From an uncultured bacterium (GTDB lineage Bacteria; Bacteroidota; Bacteroidia; Sphingobacteriales; Sphingobacteriaceae), in contig CAJBVG010000064.1 in assembly GCA_903958995.1 (NCBI GenBank), positions 1 through 6,282 of the forward strand: a stretch of DNA of 6,282 nt, given 5' to 3'. The position numbers and the translations under genes are program-made. Shown one piece after another: positions 1 through 6,282 of the stretch (position 1 is the first letter of the stretch; every line of letters starts with the position of its first letter). The notes beneath the pieces are model-generated. The model made no database searches. It saw only the letters and a list, made by a program, of their open reading frames with translations, and had not been told where the DNA came from.

Positions 1-25
1 GGAGCCCCAATGCAATCGGAGCTCC
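1..25 (-). terminator. Second, GC-rich hairpin after the efflux operon, possible terminator
   Basis: On the minus strand GGAGCTCC (18-25) pairs with GGGGCTCC (1-8) across a 9-base loop. All eight pairs form in the minus-strand RNA if one U-G wobble is allowed, whereas the plus-strand RNA would have a C-A mismatch at that place. This favours a role for the minus-strand transcript, as a backup to the weaker hairpin at 50-72. Any T-run would lie left of the window edge and cannot be seen. Confidence 0.45.
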
Positions 26-42
26 TAACCTAACTAACCTAA
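24..42. repeat. Short CCTAA-type tandem repeat between the two hairpins
   Basis: CCTAA occurs at 24-28, 29-33 and 38-42, with a shorter CTAA at 34-37. On the minus strand this reads as TTAGG units and places several TAG triplets close together. It is too short to assign a function and may be chance in AT-rich spacer DNA. Confidence 0.35.
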
Positions 43-49
43 ATTATTG

Positions 50-72
50 AAAAACCACTTTATAAAAAAGTG
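50..72 (-). terminator. Probable intrinsic terminator of the efflux operon
   Basis: Read on the minus strand, this site starts 22 bases after the pump's stop codon. A 6-bp stem pairs CACTTT (67-72) with AAAGTG (56-61) around a 5-base loop. One G and then five T (50-54) follow at once. The geometry fits a rho-independent terminator. The stem is AT-rich and weak, so termination may be partial. Confidence 0.5.
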
Positions 73-93
73 TCCTATTTAAAGGCATTTTAA

Positions 94-3000
94 CTATAAC
101 GCTTCTTCTACTGATTTAGTTTTACCAAACCACTTTTGTTTTAAATTAGTAACCAATAAATACATTACTGGAACTAAAATTAGCGTTAAGAACGTTGCAA
201 ATATTAACCCGAATATCATGGTCCATGATAATGGTCCCCAGAAGGCAACGTTATCCCCTCCAAAGTAAATGTGCGGACTAAAGTGAGTAAGTAACTCAGC
301 GAAGTCCATATTCAATCCTACAGCCAATGGAATTAATCCAAGCATCGTAGCAAATGCAGTTAACAATACCGGTGTCATACGTGTTCTACCCGCTTCAAGC
401 ACGGCATCATAAGCCGACATTCCTTGTGATACCATCAGATCGGCAAACTCTACCAATAGAATTCCATTTCTCACCACAATTCCGGCTAAGGCAATAATAC
501 CTACTCCCATCATTACCATCGACATGGTCATTTTGAATATCGTGATACCCAGAAGTACACCGATGATACTGAAGAAAATTTCACTCAGAATAATGATTGG
601 TTTACCAATAGAGTTGAACTGAGTAACCAAAATGATTAAGATTAATCCGAACGATACAAACAATGCTGTACCTAAGAATTTAACCGTTTCCATTTGTTCC
701 TCTTGCTCACCTGCCATTCTTACACTTACACTTGTTGGTGAATTGAATTGATCAAGTTCTGTTTGAATATTCGCTACCACCTCATTAGGGTTATAAGCTC
801 CCAATACGTTTGATGATAAAATGATGATACGTTTTTGTTGTTTACGTTTAATACCTCCGTAAGTGTTTACATATTTAATATCTGCGAATGATGATAATGG
901 TACCTGACGAATCATACCACCCATACCCATGTCGCGATAAGTAACACTCATGTTCTTTAACACATCTAAGTTATTGCGTTGATCTTCTTGCGCACGAACA
1001 TTAATTTCATAATCGTCTTTTACATCTCTGAATTTAGAAACCTCTTTACCAAACAAAGCTGTTCTTAATTCCATTGCCACTACTCCCGATGAAATTCCTT
1101 CTCTATTTGCACGCTCACGATCGATATCAAAAATAATTTCAGGCTTATTATTCATAAAGTCTGATTTCAATTCTTCAATACCGGCAATGTTTTTCTTATC
1201 TAAATATGATTTTAATTTTACAGAGGTCGCTACTAATGAATCTAAATTATCGCCTGTAATTTCAATAGAAATTGGCTTCGCAGTTGGCGGACCCGATTGT
1301 TCTTGGGTTACTGATATTTCAGCACCTGGGACACCCTTAACCGCCTCACGGATTTTATCTAAATAAACTGAAGTCTTAACTCCGTGACGTTCTCCGAACT
1401 CCACGAATGCAACCGACACTTTACCTCTATTCGTATAATTTCCTTGATCTTCATCTTGTGGATCGGTAACACCAACCGTAACGTTAGAAATAATAGAAGT
1501 AACAATTGGGTTGTCTTTTCCAACAACGCCCATTACTCTTTTCTCTACCGTCTTAATTACTTCATTAGTGTATGTCTGATCAGTACCTACTGGCAACTTC
1601 ACATATACATACACAAAGTTTGGATCACCCGATGGGAAGAATACAAATTTTGGAGTTCTTACCATCATAAACATAATGGTTAAGATGAACAATCCGAAAG
1701 TACTCGCTAACATGGTCCATGGACGGTGTAATGCCCAATCTAATTTCTTAGCATACCAATCTTGGAATCTCGGCCAATGTGTATTTTGGAAATTGTAAAT
1801 AACTTTCTCTAAGTAGAAATGATGTAATAAATAAAATCCAGTTAGAATTACCACTAAGTTTCCAAAACCAAAGTTGATAAGGTAAGCAACAACCGCTACA
1901 ATACCCATACGAATAAGATTCTTACGAACCGATTTATCAAATGATGGTTTATCTTCATTATGAGAATGCGGTTTCATAAAATCAACCGCAAAAACTGGAT
2001 TGATAATGTACGCTACCAATAACGATGCTAATAAAGTTATGATTAAGGTAACCGGTAAGTAGAACATGAATTTACCAATAACACCTGGCCAAAATAATAA
2101 TGGAACAAATGGTGCAAGGGTCGTTAATGTTCCAGAAAATACTGGCATAAATACTTCTCCTGTTGCAACTTTCGCTGCTTTCTTAATTGGCACTTTACCA
2201 TTATCAAATACACGGTGAGTATTTTCAATTACCACAATGGCATCATCTACTACAATTCCCAATCCTAATAAGAAAGAGAAAAGTACAATCATGTTCATCG
2301 TATAACTAAATCCGAAAATACCGCCTAAGGCTGGCATTGCAATAAATGCAATACACATCGATAGTGGTACCGATAAGGCTACGAAAATAGCATTCGTTAC
2401 TCCCATGAAGAACATCAGGATAATCGTTACTAATATAAATCCGATGATAATCGTATTGATCAAATCGTGTAGGGTTACACGTGTTTTGTTTGATTGATCA
2501 CCTGTAATGGTTACATCTAATCCTTTAGGCAAATCGTTCACTTTCATATCAGCAACAATTGCACGAATTTTATCCGATGCTTCAATTAAGTTTTCACCAC
2601 TACGTTTTTTTACGTTCAAAGTAATTACATTCTTACCGTATAAACGTGCATAACTTTCTTGCTCTTTAAAACCATCAACTATGGTTGCAATATCTTTTAA
2701 ATATACTGAACCACCTGTTGGCGTTTTAATAATCGTATTCCCGATTTCAAATGCATTCGGGTATTCTTTCTTAATGTTTAATGTTCTACGAACACCATCA
2801 ATCTTAATGGTACCACCCGAAGCAGAAATATTCTCCGAACCAATAGCACGCTCAATATCGGTAAATGAAATTTGTGCAGAAGTCATGCGATTCAAATCCA
2901 CATTGATTTGAATTTCTTGCTCTAATGCTCCAACAACATCTACTCCCGAAATCTCTTTTAAGCCTTCTACTCTATCTTTCAAATCATCTGCGTAGTCTTT

Positions 3001-3480
3001 TAATTTTTTCAAATCAAAATCGCCCGAAAGATTCAAATATAAAATAGGAAGGTCGGAAAGGTTGATATCTATTACATCTGGTTGCGATGGTAAATTTGAA
3101 GGCAGATCCGTTTTTGCTTTATCTACCGCATCCTTTACACGTTGCTTCGCTTCCTTAATGTCAACGTTTGTATTAAACTCTGCCGTGATAAAAGAAAAAT
3201 CTTGGAATGAATTCGAAGTAATTTTCTTTAATCCTGGTGTCGACTTTAATTGCTTTTCTAATTGTTTCGTTACCAAGTTCTCCATGTTTTGTGGAGATGT
3301 ACCAGGGTAAATGGTTCTCACAAAAATCTTTGGAATAGTGATTTCTGGGAAATTCTCCTTTGGTAAACTTTGATAAGCAAAGAACCCGAGTATGAAAATC
3401 AATACCGTGATTACATACACTGAGGTCTTGTTATCTATGGCCCAACTTGAGGGCTTAAATTCTTTGTGTTCGTCTTTCAT
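94..3480 (-). CDS. RND-family efflux transporter, inner-membrane permease subunit (AcrB/HAE type, Bacteroidota branch)
   Basis: This is the proton-driven pump of a tripartite efflux complex, expected as a trimer in the inner membrane. It is complete at 1128 residues, longer than AcrB (about 1050). TM1 lies near 20-36, TM2-TM6 near 340-494, TM7 near 588-607 and TM8-TM12 near 934-1108, with two large periplasmic loops between (about 37-339 and 608-933). The TM4 motif GIVVDDAIVVIEN carries D412 and D413, matching the AcrB proton-relay pair D407/D408. R1034 and T1041 match AcrB R971 and T978. The usual TM10 lysine (K940) is replaced by R1004, followed by N1005. An Asp pair rather than a single Asp in TM4 argues against the heavy-metal subfamily. 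Two additions stand out: hydrophobic segments at about 522-555, and a long TM11-TM12 loop at 1056-1082. The ATG start fits because the cytoplasmic N-terminus leads straight into TM1. It is the last gene of the operon, 25 bp after the adaptor. The family is certain; the substrate is unknown. Confidence 0.97.
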   Translation of the reverse strand: MKDEHKEFKPSSWAIDNKTSVYVITVLIFILGFFAYQSLPKENFPEITIPKIFVRTIYPGTSPQNMENLVTKQLEKQLKSTPGLKKITSNSFQDFSFITAEFNTNVDIKEAKQRVKDAVDKAKTDLPSNLPSQPDVIDINLSDLPILYLNLSGDFDLKKLKDYADDLKDRVEGLKEISGVDVVGALEQEIQINVDLNRMTSAQISFTDIERAIGSENISASGGTIKIDGVRRTLNIKKEYPNAFEIGNTIIKTPTGGSVYLKDIATIVDGFKEQESYARLYGKNVITLNVKKRSGENLIEASDKIRAIVADMKVNDLPKGLDVTITGDQSNKTRVTLHDLINTIIIGFILVTIILMFFMGVTNAIFVALSVPLSMCIAFIAMPALGGIFGFSYTMNMIVLFSFLLGLGIVVDDAIVVIENTHRVFDNGKVPIKKAAKVATGEVFMPVFSGTLTTLAPFVPLLFWPGVIGKFMFYLPVTLIITLLASLLVAYIINPVFAVDFMKPHSHNEDKPSFDKSVRKNLIRMGIVAVVAYLINFGFGNLVVILTGFYLLHHFYLEKVIYNFQNTHWPRFQDWYAKKLDWALHRPWTMLASTFGLFILTIMFMMVRTPKFVFFPSGDPNFVYVYVKLPVGTDQTYTNEVIKTVEKRVMGVVGKDNPIVTSIISNVTVGVTDPQDEDQGNYTNRGKVSVAFVEFGERHGVKTSVYLDKIREAVKGVPGAEISVTQEQSGPPTAKPISIEITGDNLDSLVATSVKLKSYLDKKNIAGIEELKSDFMNNKPEIIFDIDRERANREGISSGVVAMELRTALFGKEVSKFRDVKDDYEINVRAQEDQRNNLDVLKNMSVTYRDMGMGGMIRQVPLSSFADIKYVNTYGGIKRKQQKRIIILSSNVLGAYNPNEVVANIQTELDQFNSPTSVSVRMAGEQEEQMETVKFLGTALFVSFGLILIILVTQFNSIGKPIIILSEIFFSIIGVLLGITIFKMTMSMVMMGVGIIALAGIVVRNGILLVEFADLMVSQGMSAYDAVLEAGRTRMTPVLLTAFATMLGLIPLAVGLNMDFAELLTHFSPHIYFGGDNVAFWGPLSWTMIFGLIFATFLTLILVPVMYLLVTNLKQKWFGKTKSVEEAL

Positions 3481-3505
3481 CTTTGAAATTTTGAGTAGCG
3501 AAAAA

Positions 3506-4621
3506 TTATAAATTAATTAAATCACCTTGGTTCAACTCTTGGTAACCTACTGTGATGACACGGTCACCAACAGATAAGCCCGAAAGAATTTCTGCAGTAC
3601 CACGATATACTTGACCAACTTTAACAGCTGCTTTCTTCACTGTTAATTTTCCAGCTTCTTCAACAGCGATGTAAACATAATTACCTTCTTGATCGGCTTG
3701 GATAATATTCATTGGAACTGTTATTGCATTGTTTGTTGTGTAATCAATAATTTTCAATACACTAATCATATTCGGACGATATTCTGCATTGTTACCCAAG
3801 TTTACTTCTACTTTGAAAGTACGGCTTATTGGACTAATCGCTTTTGCAGCGAAGTTAATCTTACCTGTAATCTCTTTCTTTAAATCTGGGAACACAACAA
3901 TAACCGCATCACCTGCACCTACAGTGTTTAAATAGCTTTCCGCTAATTCACCTGTTGCTTTCAACTGACTAGAGTTAATTACTCTGAATGCTGGACGAGC
4001 TCCGTTCACCATCTCTCCTTCTTTCACATCCGCTTGGTCAACAATACCATCTATTGGTGATTTGATGTTTGTATTATCCAATTGCTCTTTAGCCGTTGCT
4101 AAACTATTTTCTAATGCTTCTTTGTTATTTTTCGCTTGTAAATAAGCTACCTCTGTACCAATTTTTTGATCCCAAAGATTTTTTTGCTTGTTGTAAATAG
4201 TAGTCACTAATTCTAAACGAGTTTTTAACTCTTCCATGTTTTTAGAAATTAAAGCATCATCAATTTTTGCTAATACTTGTCCTTTCTTAACTTGTTGCCC
4301 TACTTGTGCATATACCTTTGTTACCGGGCCCATGCTACGTGGAAACACGTTGATGTTTTGATCTGATTGTACCTGACCATGTATTTCTACATAGTGAGTA
4401 AATGAAGATACTTCAACAGTATCTACCGCTACGAATTTCACTTTCTGATTTTCGTTAGGGTTTTCTTTTGCAAGTTCAGCTTCTAAATCAGCAATTTTTT
4501 TAGTGATGTCTGAATGCTCTTTCTTTAATTTTTCCAGTTCTGCTTTCTTATCAGTTCCTGCGTTTTTTCCGCAAGCTACGATGATGCTTGCTGCGGTAAG
4601 TAATATTAATATACGTTTCAT
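3506..4621 (-). CDS. Efflux RND transporter periplasmic adaptor subunit (membrane fusion protein, lipoprotein)
   Basis: This protein links the RND pump to the outer-membrane duct. At 371 residues it has the usual adaptor length. The N-terminus is a lipoprotein signal: hydrophobic residues 4-16 end in a lipobox IVAC with the acylated cysteine at C17. No acidic cluster follows C17, so surface export by the Bacteroidota lipoprotein signal is not suggested; anchoring at the periplasmic face is inferred. Residues 24-53 are rich in Lys and Glu with heptad-like spacing and probably form a coiled coil. The first half of the lipoyl domain is at about 91-121 (GPVTKVYAQVGQQVKKGQ) and the second at about 183-215 (IKSPIDGIVDQADVKEGEMV), flanking an alpha-hairpin at 122-182. 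A beta-barrel (about 216-290) and a membrane-proximal domain (about 291-371) follow. It sits 28 bp after the duct gene and 25 bp before the pump gene. The ATG is preferred because it gives an intact lipoprotein signal. The specific subtype is not assigned. Confidence 0.96.
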   Translation of the reverse strand: MKRILILLTAASIIVACGKNAGTDKKAELEKLKKEHSDITKKIADLEAELAKENPNENQKVKFVAVDTVEVSSFTHYVEIHGQVQSDQNINVFPRSMGPVTKVYAQVGQQVKKGQVLAKIDDALISKNMEELKTRLELVTTIYNKQKNLWDQKIGTEVAYLQAKNNKEALENSLATAKEQLDNTNIKSPIDGIVDQADVKEGEMVNGARPAFRVINSSQLKATGELAESYLNTVGAGDAVIVVFPDLKKEITGKINFAAKAISPISRTFKVEVNLGNNAEYRPNMISVLKIIDYTTNNAITVPMNIIQADQEGNYVYIAVEEAGKLTVKKAAVKVGQVYRGTAEILSGLSVGDRVITVGYQELNQGDLINL

Positions 4622-4649
4622 ATCAAGTATAAATTTCTAGGTGTGTTGA

Positions 4650-5996
4650 TTATTGTATTTTACCAAATGCTTTGTCCAATTCTACTTTTGCAATTAATGC
4701 ATCGTATAATGAACCTATATAATTAGTTTCTGATTCTTTTAATGCGGTTTCCGCAGTGGTTACTTCTAAACTAGAACCAACCCCTTGATCGTACTTCGCT
4801 TTCGATACGCGTAACACTTCATTCGCTAATTCCATGTTCTTACGTTGATTCTCTAAAGAACGAACACTATTGTTGTACACAATTTGTGCTTGCTTACTTT
4901 GTAAATTCAATGCGTTCTCTAAATTCGAAACGTCGTTTTTAGATTTCTCTAAAACTAACTTCGCTTGTTTCGTTTGATAATATTTTTTACCAGATCCAAT
5001 AATTGGGATGTTTAATTGTAAACCTACAATCGATGTTGGATACGCTTTGTCTGTTAAGTTCTTGAAATCGTTGTTTTGATAGTTTCTTGAAATGTTACCA
5101 AATGCTACTAAACTAGGTGCGTGAGTTACAATGTTTCTTTTGTAATCCAACTCGTTTAATTTCATTGATGTTTTCAATAATTGATATTCAACGCGCTCTT
5201 CTGGAGAGAACACTTGATTCGATTCTAACATCGCTGTTAATTGAATCGACTCTAATTTGTCTGATAAGATTAACTCCGAATTAATTGGCATTCCAATTTG
5301 GAACTTCAATAATGAATTGCTCAACTCTACCATCTTCGCTACGTTTTCGCGCTCTGTAGTTAAGTTGTTAAACAATACACTTAAACGATCGAAGTCAACT
5401 TTCTCCGCAAAACCATTTTGGAAATATGCTTTCGTATCGTCTAATGTTTTCTTTAAACGAATGATGTTCGCATCTAACAATTCTAAACGTTTACGATTCA
5501 CTAATACCGAATAGTATGCTTTCGTTACCGTAACATTCGTTTCAATTTTAGTTCTTGCTAATGCTTTAATCGTTAAATCCTTGTACACTGAAGTCGCTTT
5601 TAATCCAATTAAGTAGTTTCCATCAAATAATAATTGAGAAACTTGAATTCCATAATTCGCAGTGTAATTGGTTCCGAATTTTGCTTCAATAAATTCCGGA
5701 TACGTTCCTGGTGCAGCTCCCGTTAATGGAGAAATAAAATTAGGAATGGTTTGTGTCGGAATATCGATGAACTTCTGAAACGCTGCAGATCCCGTTACTT
5801 GTGGCAATCCGATGGCAACCGTTTCCTTCACTTTGTTCTTCGAAATTTCGGCATCAAGTGCTGCATTCTTAATGTCGTGTTGGTTTTGATAAGCGTACTC
5901 TATAGCTTGCTGTAAGCTAAACTGATAACTTTGTGAATATCCAATTTTCGATATTCCTAAAGCAATCAATACGGCGTAAATTATTTTTTTTCTCAT
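4650..5996 (-). CDS. TolC-like outer-membrane efflux factor (OEP family)
   Basis: This is the exit duct of the tripartite pump, expected as a trimer with a beta-barrel in the outer membrane and a helical tunnel in the periplasm. The 448-residue length is normal for the family. Residues 1-22 form a signal peptide: MRKK, a hydrophobic core, then a likely cut after YSQ. The protein shows the internal duplication typical of OEP proteins. Long helices fill about 140-235 and 340-445, and the matching turns YFQNGFAEKVDFDRLSV (191-207) and KYDQGVGSSLEVTTAET (400-416) occupy equivalent places in each half. Strand-forming segments lie near 66-125 and 290-332. There is no lipobox, unlike OprM-type factors. 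It is the first of the three pump genes; its start codon is only 15 bp after the regulator's stop codon, so a promoter of its own is unlikely. No Shine-Dalgarno motif is seen, and the bases just before the ATG are a run of T. The family is secure. Confidence 0.96.
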   Translation of the reverse strand: MRKKIIYAVLIALGISKIGYSQSYQFSLQQAIEYAYQNQHDIKNAALDAEISKNKVKETVAIGLPQVTGSAAFQKFIDIPTQTIPNFISPLTGAAPGTYPEFIEAKFGTNYTANYGIQVSQLLFDGNYLIGLKATSVYKDLTIKALARTKIETNVTVTKAYYSVLVNRKRLELLDANIIRLKKTLDDTKAYFQNGFAEKVDFDRLSVLFNNLTTERENVAKMVELSNSLLKFQIGMPINSELILSDKLESIQLTAMLESNQVFSPEERVEYQLLKTSMKLNELDYKRNIVTHAPSLVAFGNISRNYQNNDFKNLTDKAYPTSIVGLQLNIPIIGSGKKYYQTKQAKLVLEKSKNDVSNLENALNLQSKQAQIVYNNSVRSLENQRKNMELANEVLRVSKAKYDQGVGSSLEVTTAETALKESETNYIGSLYDALIAKVELDKAFGKIQ

Positions 5997-6011
5997 AAAA
6001 AAATGTTGTAT

Positions 6012-6215
6012 TTATACTGTTTTGGATGTATTGTTATAATGGTTGATTAATGCTAATCCTTTTTCGTTTACTAAGCCATGCAAGAAATGTTGCGTTAAGG
6101 TTTGCATCACATCAATAAATAAAAAATCAGATGGTGGATATATCTCATAATTAAAAGTCATGTCCACTTGCTCCAATCGCATTCTCGCTAATATGTTAAT
6201 GTCGAAATCGTGAAT
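6012..6215 (-). CDS. TetR/AcrR-type transcriptional regulator, C-terminal fragment (5' part missing)
   Basis: A 67-codon frame ends in TAA at 6012-6014 and is closed upstream by an in-frame TGA at 6216-6218. Its product resembles the ligand-binding C-terminus of TetR regulators found ahead of Bacteroidota efflux operons: DFDINILARMRLEQVDMTF, then EIYPPSDF, then a helix containing LTQHFLHGL and a tail KGLALINHY. This match is from memory of the family. Full-length members have about 200 residues, so the helix-turn-helix domain and most of the ligand domain are absent. The stop codon is 15 bp before the TolC-like start, which fits co-transcription and a local repressor of the pump operon. The first in-frame ATG falls inside the conserved stretch and is not a credible start. 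The upstream break coincides with a change of sequence character, so the gene is either cut by a rearrangement or joined to foreign DNA artificially. Homology is likely; function of this fragment is doubtful. Confidence 0.7.
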   Translation of the reverse strand: MHDFDINILARMRLEQVDMTFNYEIYPPSDFLFIDVMQTLTQHFLHGLVNEKGLALINHYNNTSKTV

Positions 6216-6282
6216 TCACCCAGCACCAGAGCGATTGCGATGAATGAACCATTGATGATTCCAGTTTTAATCGTTGGCATGA
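6188..6282 (-). pseudogene. Possible ABC-transporter permease fragment, running off the right edge
   Basis: On the minus strand, the frame that includes 6278-6280 stays open from the window edge to a TAG at 6188-6190. It reads PTIKTGIINGSF and then IAIALVLGEFT. This resembles the conserved cytoplasmic-loop and following membrane segment of binding-protein-dependent permeases of the spermidine/putrescine and iron type, where a proline, a Gly-containing loop and (A)LVLGEFT recur. The match is lost near the GAATTC at 6212-6217; codons after that are probably the regulator's DNA read out of frame, so the TAG is likely accidental. Both leucines in the piece use CTG and valine uses GTG, while the neighbouring genes favour TTA. 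GC is about 45% for 6218-6282, against roughly 33-35% in 6061-6180. The identification rests on about 24 residues and could be wrong. Confidence 0.4.
6205..6220. other. Sequence junction containing an EcoRI-type GAATTC site
   Basis: The TetR-like reading frame fades on the left of this stretch and the permease-like frame on the right, in different frames. The palindrome GAATTC lies at 6212-6217, exactly where the two meet. This could be a ligation point, an assembly chimera or a natural recombination point. The same hexamer also occurs at 459-464, 3209-3214 and 5645-5650, so its presence alone is weak evidence. Confidence 0.4.

Noticed and set aside
1384..1683. Plus-strand open frame of 99 codons inside the RND gene
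   Set aside because: It lies wholly opposite conserved pump coding sequence and its product shows no recognisable domain. It is a shadow frame.
2681..3310. Two plus-strand open frames (2681-2911 and 3062-3310) opposite the RND gene
   Set aside because: Both mirror conserved periplasmic-domain coding sequence of the pump and have no plausible protein features of their own.
94..3480. Assigning the pump to the heavy-metal exporters (CusA/CzcA type)
   Set aside because: TM4 carries a DD pair as in drug exporters, and no methionine-triad metal pathway is evident.
3689..3883. Plus-strand open frame opposite the adaptor gene
   Set aside because: It is a short, low-complexity, Cys/Asn/Tyr-rich product with no sign of its own expression; a shadow of the adaptor gene.
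5257..5514. Plus-strand open frame opposite the TolC-like gene
   Set aside because: It is fully antisense to conserved helical coding sequence and resembles no family I know.
6192..6282. Plus-strand frame open to the right edge, passing through GAATTC
   Set aside because: It gives a product with no recognisable motif, while the minus-strand frame over the same bases gives a permease-like motif.
6188..6282. Reading the right edge as the TetR gene continued through a simple frameshift
   Set aside because: The peptide piece IKTGIINGSF vaguely resembles the Gly-x-x-x-Gly region of TetR proteins, but it would sit about ten residues too far from the DFDINI motif, and the following IALVLGEFT is a membrane-like stretch that TetR proteins lack. 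It remains the main alternative.
1..6282. CRISPR array, insertion sequence, tRNA or rRNA gene
   Set aside because: No regularly spaced repeats, transposase-like frame with inverted repeats, cloverleaf or rRNA-like sequence was seen; almost all the window is coding.

Overview
The window looks like an AT-rich Bacteroidota genome, probably from the Flavobacteriia or a related class. Supporting signs are strong use of TTA for leucine, no Shine-Dalgarno motif ahead of any of the three visible start codons, and protein sequences that match the Bacteroidota branch of RND efflux systems. All genes read on the minus strand, so transcription runs from the right edge to the left.

In order of transcription, the right edge (6216-6282) holds a short piece that does not belong with the rest. 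It reads as an ABC-transporter permease fragment with different codon use. Next comes the C-terminal third of a TetR/AcrR-type regulator (6012-6215). It is followed, after only 15 bp, by a TolC-like outer-membrane factor (4650-5996), then after 28 bp a lipoprotein periplasmic adaptor (3506-4621), and after 25 bp a complete 1128-residue RND pump (94-3480). The last 93 bases hold two hairpins that look like tandem terminators, with a small CTAA-type repeat between them. There is no gene-free stretch over 300 bases.

The three complete genes encode all parts of a tripartite efflux pump: an inner-membrane proton-driven transporter, an adaptor anchored by lipid to the membrane, and an outer-membrane exit duct. 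Gene spacing suggests one transcript that also includes the regulator, so the regulator probably controls its own operon. The promoter and operator should lie ahead of the regulator and are not in this window. The substrate cannot be read from the sequence; the aspartate pair in TM4 points to the hydrophobe/amphiphile exporters rather than the heavy-metal exporters.

I do not see a new kind of system here. The pump is an ordinary, complete Bacteroidota efflux operon. The points worth checking are the abrupt junction at the right edge (regulator joined to a permease fragment at or near a GAATTC site), and the lineage-specific additions in the pump: two extra hydrophobic segments between TM6 and TM7, a long TM11-TM12 loop, and arginine in place of the usual TM10 lysine.
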